Below, piece after piece: positions 32,501 to 40,102 of a DNA stretch of 64,000 nucleotides (within the stretch, counting starts at the first letter, position 1; every line of letters starts with the position of its first letter). Under the pieces are notes generated by a model. That model made no database searches. It worked only from the letters and a program-made list of their open reading frames with translations, and was not told the origin of the DNA. This stretch comes from Rhodococcus_G sp042879035 (GTDB lineage: Bacteria > Actinomycetota > Actinomycetes > Mycobacteriales > Mycobacteriaceae). The stretch spans positions 190,509-254,508 of the forward strand of contig NZ_JBIAOU010000007.1 of assembly GCF_042879035.1 (NCBI RefSeq), written 5' to 3'. Position numbers and translations under genes: made by a program.

Positions 32501-33688
32501 TTACCGTGCCGCGACGGGCTCGGCCGACGCGCGCTCGCGTTCGAGCGCCGCGACGTCGTTCGCGACCATGTTGTGGAAGAGCTGACCGGGCAACTCGTTT
32601 CGGCCGTAGATCAGTTCCTCGACCTGGCCGTGGGCGGCGTTGTCGGTGATGGTCTTGGTGACGAACCAGTCCTCGGCGTGCAGGGTCTCCATCAGCAGTT
32701 CCCAGTTCTTCTCCAGGATCCGCTCCTCGCGCGGGGTCTCCGGCTTCTTCGGGGACAGCAGCCGGATCGTGCAGTAGGAGACGTTCGGGTCGTCCTTGTC
32801 CGGGACGATGGTCCAGATCTCGAAGTGGTTCGGCTCGGTGACCAGCATGGTGCCGGGGTAGACGGTGTAGTTCGCGAGCGAGTAGTCGCGGACGTCGAAG
32901 CTGTCCGGATCGGCGTCGCGGACCTCGGTGATCGCCTTGCGCGCCACCACGAGTCGCCACGAGCGGTCCACGACGTCCAGTGCGGTGATGTTGCCCTCGA
33001 GGTAGTTGCACACGGTCTTGGTGTGCAGCTGGCAGAGGTGGTACGAGTCCTGCACGCCGTCGACGGCGATCTTCCAGTTCATGTCCAGCTTCCAGGTCTC
33101 CTTGCGCACCTGGAAGGAGTCGGCCATGCCGGTGTCGGCGACCTCGGCGTCGTGCTTGGCGCCGAGCACGGTCGCGATGTCGAGGTCGGCGCCGACGGTG
33201 GGCACCACCCAGACCAGACCGTGCCGGACCTCGCACGGGAACTCCACCAGCCCGTACTCGCCGCGGTCCATGCCGTCGAAGCCCTCGGCGTGCGGAAGTC
33301 CGCGCAGCGCACCGTCCTTGCCGTACGACCAGTTGTGGTACGGGCAGGCGAAGACGCGCTTGCAGCCCGACTCCCCGAACTCGACCTTCGCCCCGCGGTG
33401 CCGGCACACGTTGGAGAAGGCCTTGACGCTGCCGTCGTTCTGCTTGACGACGAGCAGCGAGGTGCCGATGAGCTCGGTGGTCAGGAAGTCGCCGGACTTC
33501 TGCAGCTCGTCGACGTGGGCCACGATGTGCGGGAATCGCCGCACGACGTCGCGTTCCTTGGCCGCCAGATCGGGGTCGTTGAAGACCGAGAACGGCACGC
33601 GGAGCAGGTCGTCCGCGTAGTCGGTGGTGTCGTTGTCCACGTGGGCGATGAGCCGCTGCGTGAGCCTGATCTTCTCGTCGCGCTCCAT
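32501..33688 (-). CDS. Rieske non-heme iron oxygenase, alpha subunit
   Basis: A 395-residue ring-hydroxylating oxygenase. The Rieske [2Fe-2S] site is C95-x-H97 and C115-x2-H118 (NVCRHRGAK and ACPYHNWSYG). The mononuclear iron site is D214-x2-H217-x4-H222 (DSYHLCQLH). It adds oxygen to an aromatic or alicyclic substrate using electrons from a reductase. No beta subunit, ferredoxin or reductase gene is adjacent, so it is probably a homo-oligomeric type served by an unlinked reductase or by the FprB-like protein at 20582. It is the first gene of its operon; the ATG at 33688 has only a weak ribosome site. Operator copy F lies 42 bp upstream. Confidence 0.93.
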   Translation of the reverse strand: MERDEKIRLTQRLIAHVDNDTTDYADDLLRVPFSVFNDPDLAAKERDVVRRFPHIVAHVDELQKSGDFLTTELIGTSLLVVKQNDGSVKAFSNVCRHRGAKVEFGESGCKRVFACPYHNWSYGKDGALRGLPHAEGFDGMDRGEYGLVEFPCEVRHGLVWVVPTVGADLDIATVLGAKHDAEVADTGMADSFQVRKETWKLDMNWKIAVDGVQDSYHLCQLHTKTVCNYLEGNITALDVVDRSWRLVVARKAITEVRDADPDSFDVRDYSLANYTVYPGTMLVTEPNHFEIWTIVPDKDDPNVSYCTIRLLSPKKPETPREERILEKNWELLMETLHAEDWFVTKTITDNAAHGQVEELIYGRNELPGQLFHNMVANDVAALERERASAEPVAAR

Positions 33689-33730
33689 GGATCGAGGGTG
33701 ACACACGAGACAATCAATGTCTAGCGTCTT

Positions 33731-33747
33731 ATCTAATTCCTTTCGGT
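33731..33747. promoter_or_regulatory. Shared 17-bp dyad operator, copy F
   Basis: ATCTAATTCCTTTCGGT lies between the Rieske operon and the divergent TetR gene, 27 bp before the TetR start. This is the position expected for autoregulation, which makes this TetR the best candidate to bind all six copies. Confidence 0.6.
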
Positions 33748-33774
33748 TGATCACGGGATTGATACGGTTCTCCA

Positions 33775-34371
33775 GTGGCAGCACGCACCGGTACGGAGAC
33801 ACAGTCGGACGCCCGCGCGACCATCCTGGCGGCGGCCGAGGAGTGTTTCGCGCGCTTCGGCATCGCCAAGACGACGATGGAGGACGTCGCCAGGGCCGCG
33901 TCGATGTCACGCGCGACGGTCTACCGCTACTTCGCGGACCGGGAGTCGTTGATCGCCGAATCGGTGGTCCGGCGCGCCCGCGCGAACATGGGCCGCGCCC
34001 GCGCGTACATCACCCGCTGGCCGACCGTCGAGGACCGCATCGTCGAGGGCATCTGCCAGGACATCCGCAAGGGCCACCTGGACCCGATGGTGAACCGTCT
34101 CGTCTCCCCCGAGTCCATGGCGCTGTCGATCCGGCTGCTCAGCGAGTCCGGTCGCGCGATCGAACTGACCCACGAACTGTGGGGACCGATCCTCGCCGAC
34201 GAACAGGCCGCAGGCACCATCCGCGCCGACCTCGACCTGCGCCTGGTCTCCGAGTGGATCTCCGAACTCGAGATCATGTACATCAGCCAGTACGGCACCG
34301 ACGACAGCGCCCTCGACCGGGTCCGCGAGAAGCTCCGCACCTTCGTCGTCCCGGCCCTGCTCCCCCGCTGA
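33775..34371 (+). CDS. TetR-family regulator, candidate master regulator of the island
   Basis: 198 residues. The helix-turn-helix is near residues 30-58: FGIAKTTMEDVARAASMSRATVYRYFADRESLI. The remainder is a helical ligand-binding domain. The GTG at 33775 has no ribosome-binding site and could be translated leaderless. It is transcribed divergently from the Rieske operon across operator copy F. TetR repressors usually bind their own divergent promoter and release on ligand, often a CoA thioester in catabolic clusters. That it controls the other five promoters is inferred from the shared dyad only. Its gene ends one base from the convergent second TetR gene. Confidence 0.88.
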   Translation: MAARTGTETQSDARATILAAAEECFARFGIAKTTMEDVARAASMSRATVYRYFADRESLIAESVVRRARANMGRARAYITRWPTVEDRIVEGICQDIRKGHLDPMVNRLVSPESMALSIRLLSESGRAIELTHELWGPILADEQAAGTIRADLDLRLVSEWISELEIMYISQYGTDDSALDRVREKLRTFVVPALLPR

Positions 34372-34372
34372 C

Positions 34373-34978
34373 TCACCCCGCCCAGGCGGCGAGCTTCGCC
34401 TCGATCCCCGTCACGAACAGCTCGAAGGCGCGGTCGACGCGGCCGCGGTCACCGGTCGCGAGCAGGTCGAGGGACAGGCCGCGCACCTGCGCGAGGATCA
34501 GCGTCGCCTGGGACGGCACCTCGTCCTCCGGGCACCCCGCGGCGCGCAGTCCGGACTCGAGGACGGCGAGCCACTGCCCGACGAAGTTCTCCAGGAAGCG
34601 CGCGTTCTCGGCCGGATGCAGCAGCGCCCGGACGTAGACCTCGAGCAGCACCCGGAAGCGCGAGAGCTCGCCCTCCGCCATTCGCAGCGCCCACCACGCC
34701 CGGATCGACTCGGCTGGGTTGTCGAGGTTTTCGAACACGCCCGGGTCGGGCATCGACTCGCCGCGCATGCTCTCGACGACCTCGGCGAGGAGGTTGTCCT
34801 TGCTGCCGAAGTGGTGCAGCAGCGAGGCGTGCGAGACGCCGATCTGCTTGGCGAGCGGCCGCATCGACAGATCGGTGACGCCGTTCGCGATCACGTACTC
34901 GGTGACGGCCCCCAGCAACTCCTCGCGGCGGCCCGCGTAGCGCAGCGAGCGCCTGTCCACCCCCTCGGTCCCGGTCAC
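34373..34978 (-). CDS. TetR-family transcriptional regulator
   Basis: 201 residues with an N-terminal HTH (VTDLSMRPLAKQIGVSHASLLHHFGSKDNLL) and a C-terminal dimerisation/ligand domain (FVGQWLAVLESGLRAAGC). It starts with GTG at 34978. It is convergent with the preceding TetR gene (one base between stops) and tandem to the phosphatase gene, so its target is not obvious from context. It has no copy of the 17-bp dyad. It marks the border between the catabolic island and the conserved pheA block. Confidence 0.87.
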   Translation of the reverse strand: MTGTEGVDRRSLRYAGRREELLGAVTEYVIANGVTDLSMRPLAKQIGVSHASLLHHFGSKDNLLAEVVESMRGESMPDPGVFENLDNPAESIRAWWALRMAEGELSRFRVLLEVYVRALLHPAENARFLENFVGQWLAVLESGLRAAGCPEDEVPSQATLILAQVRGLSLDLLATGDRGRVDRAFELFVTGIEAKLAAWAG

Positions 34979-35002
34979 CGCTACAGCGTAGGCGGACGCG
35001 CC

Positions 35003-35674
35003 TCAGCCCATCGGGTCGTCGACGACGTCGACCGGCGGCGCGGTGAACGGCGGCAGCAGCGCACCCCACCGCACACAGGTCCACCCGCCGCCCACGGTCG
35101 GGACGAGCTCGACGGTCTGCGTGTTGTCCAGGTGCGTGTCCGCCGAGAACCGGCCGTCCAGGCCCGCCAGGTAGCTCGCGACCAGCCGGATCGCCGCCCC
35201 GTGACTGACCACCAGCACGTCACCCGTGTCGTCCGCCGGCGTCCCGTCCAGGTACTGCGCGCGCAGCGACTCGACCACCGGCAGGTACCTCTCGAGCACG
35301 TCCTCGCCGGACTCACCGCCGGGAATCCGCTCGCCGAGTTCACCGACGTGCCACGAGTGGAACACCTTCGCGAACAACTCGTGCGACGCCCGGTCCGAGC
35401 GGTCCTCCAGATCGCCGGCCTGCGCCTCGTGGATACCCTCGCGCACCTCGACCACGATCCCCGAGGCACGCTCGATGTACCCGGCGGTCTGGCGGGCACG
35501 CAGGGCCTCCGACGCCACCACGACCTTCGGGGCGCCGGCCAGCGACGACCCGTACGCCTGCGCCTGCCCCTCACCGGTCGGCGTCAGGCGCGCGCCGGGC
35601 AACCGGGTGTCCAGCTTTCGGGCGACGTTCGCCTCCGTCTGACCGTGCCGGACCAGAATCAGCTTGCCCGCCAA
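35003..35674 (-). CDS. Histidine phosphatase (phosphoglycerate-mutase-like)
   Basis: About 223 residues of the histidine phosphatase superfamily: LILVRHGQTEAN with the phosphorylated His, RARQTAGYI, and the second catalytic His in VVSHGAAIRLVA. Such proteins dephosphorylate metabolites or act as mutases. I prefer a TTG start at 35674: AAGGAG lies nine bases upstream and the codon follows the pheA stop by one base. A GTG six codons earlier (35692, inside pheA) is the alternative. The pheA-phosphatase order is the same as I recall for M. tuberculosis Rv3838c-Rv3837c. Confidence 0.9.
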   Translation of the reverse strand: MAGKLILVRHGQTEANVARKLDTRLPGARLTPTGEGQAQAYGSSLAGAPKVVVASEALRARQTAGYIERASGIVVEVREGIHEAQAGDLEDRSDRASHELFAKVFHSWHVGELGERIPGGESGEDVLERYLPVVESLRAQYLDGTPADDTGDVLVVSHGAAIRLVASYLAGLDGRFSADTHLDNTQTVELVPTVGGGWTCVRWGALLPPFTAPPVDVVDDPMG

Positions 35675-35675
35675 G

Positions 35676-36596
35676 TCAGTTCGCTCCTTCACTGTCGCCG
35701 GCGATGATCCGTCTCAGCCATGCACTCGCCTCGTCGTCCGACGGGGGACGCCGCCCGCCCGGGGTGGCCGTCGGCCACGACCCGAGGAACCGCACGGTGT
35801 GTTTGCGATGCAGGGCCTTGAGCGCCTCGGCCACCGCGGAATCCTCGACGTGGCCGCTGCAGTCGAGGTAGAAGCGGTAGGTGCCGAACTCGACGCGCGT
35901 GGGCCGAGACTCGATTCGGGTGAGATCGATTCCGCGCGTGGAGAATTCCTCCATCGCACTGACCAGGGACCCGGGTTCGTGGCTGAGCTGCATCACCACC
36001 GAGGTGCGGTCGGAGCCCGTCGCGGCGGGCACCGGACCGGGCCGGGTGACCAGCACGAAACGGGTTCGCGCGCCGGGGAAGTCCGCCACCCCGCCGGCAA
36101 GGACGTCGAGACCGAGACGCTCACCGGCGAGCGCGGTCGACACCGCAGCGTCCGCTGCTCCGGCCGCCACGTCCTCGGCGGCTCCGGCGTTGGAGGACGC
36201 GGACTCGACGCGGGCGCCCGGCAGGTGGCTCTCGATCCACATCCGCACCTGCGCCAACGCCACCGGATACGCCCGGACGGTGCGCACCGCGTCGAGGGTG
36301 GTCCCGGGCCGGGCGACGATCGTGAAGCTCACGTCGAGTTCGGTCTCGGCGACGATCTGCAGACGGTCGCCGAGGGCGAGCGCGTCCAGGGTCGGCGGCA
36401 CGGGCCCCTCGACGGAGCTCTCGATCGGCACCACCGCGCCCTCGACGGAGCCGTCCCGGACCAGTTCGAGCGCCGCGGGCGGGCTGGCCGCAGCCACCCG
36501 CTCGACCCGACCGTCGAAGGCGCCGGACGCCTCGAGGCGGTCCAACGCCATCTCGGTGAAGGTTCCGGTCGGTCCGAAGTAGGCGATGCGAGGCAC
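35676..36596 (-). CDS. pheA: Prephenate dehydratase
   Basis: A 306-residue monofunctional enzyme that makes phenylpyruvate from prephenate in phenylalanine biosynthesis. It has IAYFGPTGTFTEMAL at the N-terminus, PIESSVEGPV, the catalytic Thr in GARTRFVLV, and a C-terminal ACT domain (HEPGSLVSAMEEFSTRGIDL, ESRP) that binds Phe for feedback control. GTG start at 36596. No chorismate mutase domain is fused. It is followed almost directly by the phosphatase gene. Confidence 0.96.
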   Translation of the reverse strand: MPRIAYFGPTGTFTEMALDRLEASGAFDGRVERVAAASPPAALELVRDGSVEGAVVPIESSVEGPVPPTLDALALGDRLQIVAETELDVSFTIVARPGTTLDAVRTVRAYPVALAQVRMWIESHLPGARVESASSNAGAAEDVAAGAADAAVSTALAGERLGLDVLAGGVADFPGARTRFVLVTRPGPVPAATGSDRTSVVMQLSHEPGSLVSAMEEFSTRGIDLTRIESRPTRVEFGTYRFYLDCSGHVEDSAVAEALKALHRKHTVRFLGSWPTATPGGRRPPSDDEASAWLRRIIAGDSEGAN

Positions 36597-36662
36597 CCGC
36601 TCAGATTACGCGGGCCGCGCACCCGCCCGACGTCGCCGCGGCCGTGTCGTGGCGGCGCGCCG

Positions 36663-37394
36663 TCAGCGGCGGCCGAGGTCGGCGGTGATGCCGAGGTCGC
36701 GCAGGTGGGCCGAGGTCGCGGCGCCGCCGGGGACCGCGATCGCGACGAGTACCTCGCGGACCGCCTCCGCGGCGGCGGCGCTGAGGCCGGCGATCGGGGC
36801 GGGGTCCGCGGCCAGGTAGGCGGCGGTGATGTCGTCTCCCCGCAGCGACGCGACGGTCGCGGCGAGGATCGCGATCACCTCCTCGCCGGTGCGGGCGTGC
36901 GCGACGAACCCGGCGTCGGAGTGGGCGAGCACGGCGAGGAAGTCCGCGACGTCGGCCGCGTCCGCGTCCGCGGCGAGCACGGGATGGGCTCCGACCTCGG
37001 CGATCCGGGCGGCCGCGTCGGCGGCCCAGCCACGCCCGGCGGCGCCGGGGTCGACGCGCACGGCGAGGCGGGCGGGCAGCGCGAGCGGGTCCCCCTGCGC
37101 GAGGGCGAGCGCGTCGTCGAGCTGGTCGAGCGGGCAGTCCACCTCGATGCGGGCCAACTCGGGGACGTTCGCGGGCAGCGCGTCGGGCGCCACGTCGAGC
37201 CGCAGCCACAGCGGTCCGTCGGCGGCGTCGACACCGGCGAGAGCGGTCGCCGCCAGCAGCGGCGCCCCGAACATCGTGTCCCGGTCGCGGGCCCGGAGCG
37301 CGTCCGCGTCGGCGCAGATCTCGGCGAGCAGACCGGCGAACGGGGGCTGCGATTCGCGGGGGGACGGCGGTTCGAGGTTGAGCAGGGTGGCCAC
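36663..37394 (-). CDS. Conserved hypothetical protein, Ala/Asp-rich
   Basis: 243 residues, GTG start at 37394. I do not recognise the family. The sequence is rich in Ala, Asp and Leu with alternating short strands and helices (LWLRLDVAPDALP, RIEVDCPLDQLDDAL, LAVRVDPGAAG, ADVADFLAVLAHSDAGFVAHA), which could be a TIM-barrel-like alpha/beta protein. There is no signal peptide, membrane segment or metal motif. It lies between pheA and the iron-box promoter of the divergent DUF2470 gene. A sparse set of charged surface residues and normal codon use argue that it is real. Confidence 0.65.
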   Translation of the reverse strand: MATLLNLEPPSPRESQPPFAGLLAEICADADALRARDRDTMFGAPLLAATALAGVDAADGPLWLRLDVAPDALPANVPELARIEVDCPLDQLDDALALAQGDPLALPARLAVRVDPGAAGRGWAADAAARIAEVGAHPVLAADADAADVADFLAVLAHSDAGFVAHARTGEEVIAILAATVASLRGDDITAAYLAADPAPIAGLSAAAAEAVREVLVAIAVPGGAATSAHLRDLGITADLGRR

Positions 37395-37449
37395 CGGTCA
37401 ACGGTAATCCTGCGCGGAACCCTTGCGCGGCCCGGGGCCCTCATCTAAC

Positions 37450-37468
37450 TTAGGCATGGCTAACCTAC
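37450..37468. promoter_or_regulatory. Iron box (IdeR/DtxR-type operator)
   Basis: TTAGGCATGGCTAACCTAC matches the 19-bp consensus TTAGGTTAGGCTAACCTAA at 15 of 19 positions, including both outer half-sites. It lies 45 bp before the DUF2470 gene and 56 bp before the divergent hypothetical gene. Confidence 0.8.
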
Positions 37469-37512
37469 TGTGACCGGCACCGCATCCCCCGCCGCGGAAA
37501 AAGGAGCTCCCC

Positions 37513-38280
37513 ATGACCGCTTCGACCACGCTCGGCCCCACCACCGCCGAACGCGTCCGCACCGCGTGCGCCCGCGCCCAGCAGGCCGTCCTTGCCGTCG
37601 ACGGCAGCGACCCGGTCGCCGTCGCGGTCCACCACCTGCGCTCGTGCGGAGACGTCGTCGTCGCCGTCCCCGCCCACGCCACCATCACCGCCCTCGCCTG
37701 GCAGGCCGGCCGCGGCGGACTGCCCGCCGTCCTCGAACTGACCGACCACGCGCCGCTCGCACTCCGCGAGCCCGTCCGGTCGCTGGTGTGGCTGCGCGGC
37801 AGCCTGCACGCCGTCCCGACCGAAGCCACCCGCGCGCTGGCCGCCGCCGTCGCCGACGAGCACCCGAACCCGGCACTGCTCGACGTCGGCCACTCCACCA
37901 CCCTGCTGCGCCTGGTCCTCGACTCCGCCGTCGTCGCCGACAGCCACGGCGCCGAACCGGTCCCGCTCCCTGACCTTCTCGGCGCCGCCCCCGACCCGTT
38001 CTGGGCCGTCGAGGACGACTGGATCACCCACCTCGAGGCCGACCACGCCGACATCGTCGACCAACTGGCCCAACGACTTCCGCGGGGCCTGCAGACCGGG
38101 CAGGTGCGTCCGCTCGGCATCGACCGCTACGGCGTGCGACTGCGCGTCGAGTCCGCGTCCGGCGACAGCGACGTCCGACTGCCCTTCGCGGACCCCGTCG
38201 ACGACCCCGCCTCCCTCAACCGCGCGCTGCGCGTCCTCGTCGGCTGCCCGTTCCTCAACGGCCTGCGCTCACGCCGCTGA
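37513..38280 (+). CDS. DUF2470 protein, iron-regulated
   Basis: 255 residues. The C-terminal half (ITHLEADHADIVDQLAQ, RPLGIDRYGVRLRV, RLPFADPVDDPASLNRALRVLVG) is a DUF2470 domain, also found at the end of HugZ-type heme-utilisation proteins. The N-terminal half resembles a split-barrel flavin/heme-binding fold (DPVAVAVHHLRSCGDVVVAVPAHA). An AAAAGGAG ribosome site precedes the ATG. The IdeR-type iron box upstream indicates induction when iron is scarce, which suits heme-iron handling (inference). M. tuberculosis Rv3839, next to pheA, is the equivalent as I recall it. Confidence 0.85.
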   Translation: MTASTTLGPTTAERVRTACARAQQAVLAVDGSDPVAVAVHHLRSCGDVVVAVPAHATITALAWQAGRGGLPAVLELTDHAPLALREPVRSLVWLRGSLHAVPTEATRALAAAVADEHPNPALLDVGHSTTLLRLVLDSAVVADSHGAEPVPLPDLLGAAPDPFWAVEDDWITHLEADHADIVDQLAQRLPRGLQTGQVRPLGIDRYGVRLRVESASGDSDVRLPFADPVDDPASLNRALRVLVGCPFLNGLRSRR

Positions 38281-38354
38281 CCCGGCGCGTCCCCGGCTAC
38301 GCGTGCGACGCTGGGCCCGGCAACGAACGCCGGACCGACGGACGGGGACGACAC

Positions 38355-39050
38355 ATGATCTCGGACGAACGCGCCGCGCTCGACGCACTCGACGAGGGCG
38401 CGATCCCGCAGTACCTCGACGCCCATTCGCATCTGCCGGGTCCACGTGCCAACCTCGCGCTCGTCGGCGCCCTCACCGACGTCGCCCCGCCCGAGCTGGC
38501 GTTCGCCCTCGCCGACGATCCCGACGAGTTCCGTCGACTCTGCGGCACCGCCGCCCTCGGCCGCCTGCTGACGGGCGACGACGGCACGGCCCTCGCGGTG
38601 GTCGAATCCCGCGCGGCCGAGGGCTTCTGGCGGGTCCGCGAGGGCGCAGCGATGGCGCTGCAACGCCTCGGCGACGACGACCCCGCGGCACTGCGGCGCG
38701 TCGTCTCGGAGTGGTCCGCGCACCCCGATCCCCTCGTCGCGCGCGCGGCGGTCGCGGGCATCTGCGAGCCGCGCCTGCTCGCGGACGCGCAGACCGCGCT
38801 CGCCGCCCTCGACGCGTGCGCGGCCGCGACGGACGTCCTGCGCCGCGTCCCCGCGCAGCGTCGGCGCGAACCCGATGTCCGAACGCTGCGCAAGGGACTC
38901 GGCTACTGCTGGAGCGTCGCCGTCGCCGGTGACCCCGACACCGGGCTGCCCCGGTTCGCCGCCCTCTCCGACGACCCCGATCCCGACGTGCGGTGGATCG
39001 TCCGGGAGAACCGCCGCAAGGCACGGCTGCGACGCCTGCTGCCGGACTGA
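38355..39050 (+). CDS. HEAT-repeat protein
   Basis: 231 residues made of helical HEAT-like repeats: FRRLCGTAALGRLLTGDDG, GFWRVREGAAMALQRLGDDD, DPLVARAAVAGICEPRLLAD, and a final DDPDPDVRWIVRENRRKARL. Such proteins are scaffolds rather than enzymes. No catalytic motif or membrane segment is visible. It is a single gene between the DUF2470 gene and the GAF-ANTAR operon. Members in actinobacteria are mostly uncharacterised. Confidence 0.78.
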   Translation: MISDERAALDALDEGAIPQYLDAHSHLPGPRANLALVGALTDVAPPELAFALADDPDEFRRLCGTAALGRLLTGDDGTALAVVESRAAEGFWRVREGAAMALQRLGDDDPAALRRVVSEWSAHPDPLVARAAVAGICEPRLLADAQTALAALDACAAATDVLRRVPAQRRREPDVRTLRKGLGYCWSVAVAGDPDTGLPRFAALSDDPDPDVRWIVRENRRKARLRRLLPD

Positions 39051-39258
39051 CCGCCCGCGGACGCCGCGGCCCGGCGAAAGGCACTGCGCACCAGGTACAC
39101 ACATCGGCAGTGGTGCGAGTGGCGCCGCACCCGAAGGGCCGGGGCCGTCACCGGAGTGGCCGTTCTTCAGGTGGGCGCTGCGGCGGCTATCGTCGTTTCC
39201 GCGAGGCAGATCCGGGGTATGTCCCGGGGCACGATGCAAACAGAGGAGGAGTAGCGCG

Positions 39259-39306
39259 ATGCCGGTCGTTGCGCCGTATCCCTGTCGCCCTGGGTCACCG
39301 CCATGA
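39259..39306 (+). CDS. 15-codon leader ORF coupled to the GAF-ANTAR gene
   Basis: ATG at 39259 with GAGGAGGAG 8-16 bases upstream reads MPVVAPYPCRPGSPP and stops at 39304-39306, sharing ATGA with the start of the next gene. The following gene has no ribosome site of its own, so translation of this leader probably delivers ribosomes to it. Four Pro in the last ten codons could cause stalling (inference). Confidence 0.55.
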   Translation: MPVVAPYPCRPGSPP

Positions 39307-40028
39307 GTGACCAGGGCGCGGATCCGGTCGACACGATCAGGGCTTCGCTGCTGCAGGCGCTGCGATCCCACCGGGATCCGCTGGAGGCGCTGGTGCGCAC
39401 CTGCCAGGCGTCCCTCGAGGTGCTGGCGGCGGACGGGATGTCGGTCGCGGTGGCGACGGGTTCCGGATATCCCCAGACCGTGTTCGCCAGCGACGAGACG
39501 GTCGAACGGATCGAGTCGCTGCAATTCACCCTCGGCGTGGGCCCGTGCATCGAGTCCATCGCCGAGCGCGGTCCCGTCCTGGTGCCCGACCTCGCCGAAT
39601 CATCCGACAGGTGGCCGGTTCTCGTCAGCGAGCTCGCGACGCTCCCCGTCGGGGCGATCTTCGCGTTCCCGCTCCAGGCCGGCTCGATCGCGCTCGGTTC
39701 GCTGAACCTGTACCGCAATGCGCCCGGGTTTCTCGACACCACGGAGCTGGCGAGGGCCCTGCGGATCGGCGACGTGATCACCATCGCGCTGCTCGGCCTG
39801 GCCGCGGTCGAGCACGACGCCGAACTCGACCGCCGGCTCGCCCACGCTCCGCACAACTCGGACGTGGTGCACCAGGCCACGGGCATGCTGGTGTCCCACT
39901 ACCAGATTCCGGCGAGTGCGGCACTGGTGCGACTGCGGGCGTACGCGTTCGCGTCCGGGCGGCTCGTCGAGGAGGTCGCCCGCCTCCTCACCACCCGACA
40001 ACTCCGACTCGAGGACATCGACGCATGA
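39303..40028 (+). CDS. GAF-ANTAR RNA-binding antiterminator
   Basis: 241 residues. An N-terminal GAF sensor domain (VAVATGSGYPQTVFASDETVERIESLQF, GVGPCIESIAERGPVLVPDL) is followed by an ANTAR domain (VVHQATGMLVSHYQIPASAALVRLRAYAFASGRLVEEVARLLTTRQL). ANTAR proteins bind double hairpins in mRNA leaders and prevent termination; GAF senses a small ligand or redox state. The ATG at 39303 overlaps the leader ORF stop. Its stop overlaps an ATG of a second GAF-ANTAR protein, so the two are probably made together and may heterodimerise (inference). Confidence 0.88.
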   Translation: MSDQGADPVDTIRASLLQALRSHRDPLEALVRTCQASLEVLAADGMSVAVATGSGYPQTVFASDETVERIESLQFTLGVGPCIESIAERGPVLVPDLAESSDRWPVLVSELATLPVGAIFAFPLQAGSIALGSLNLYRNAPGFLDTTELARALRIGDVITIALLGLAAVEHDAELDRRLAHAPHNSDVVHQATGMLVSHYQIPASAALVRLRAYAFASGRLVEEVARLLTTRQLRLEDIDA

Positions 40029-40102
40029 GTACCGGCGGCATCCCCATACGGGGCACAGGCGACTACGCTGGAACACAACGGACCGACAGGCAGGAGATGC
40101 TG

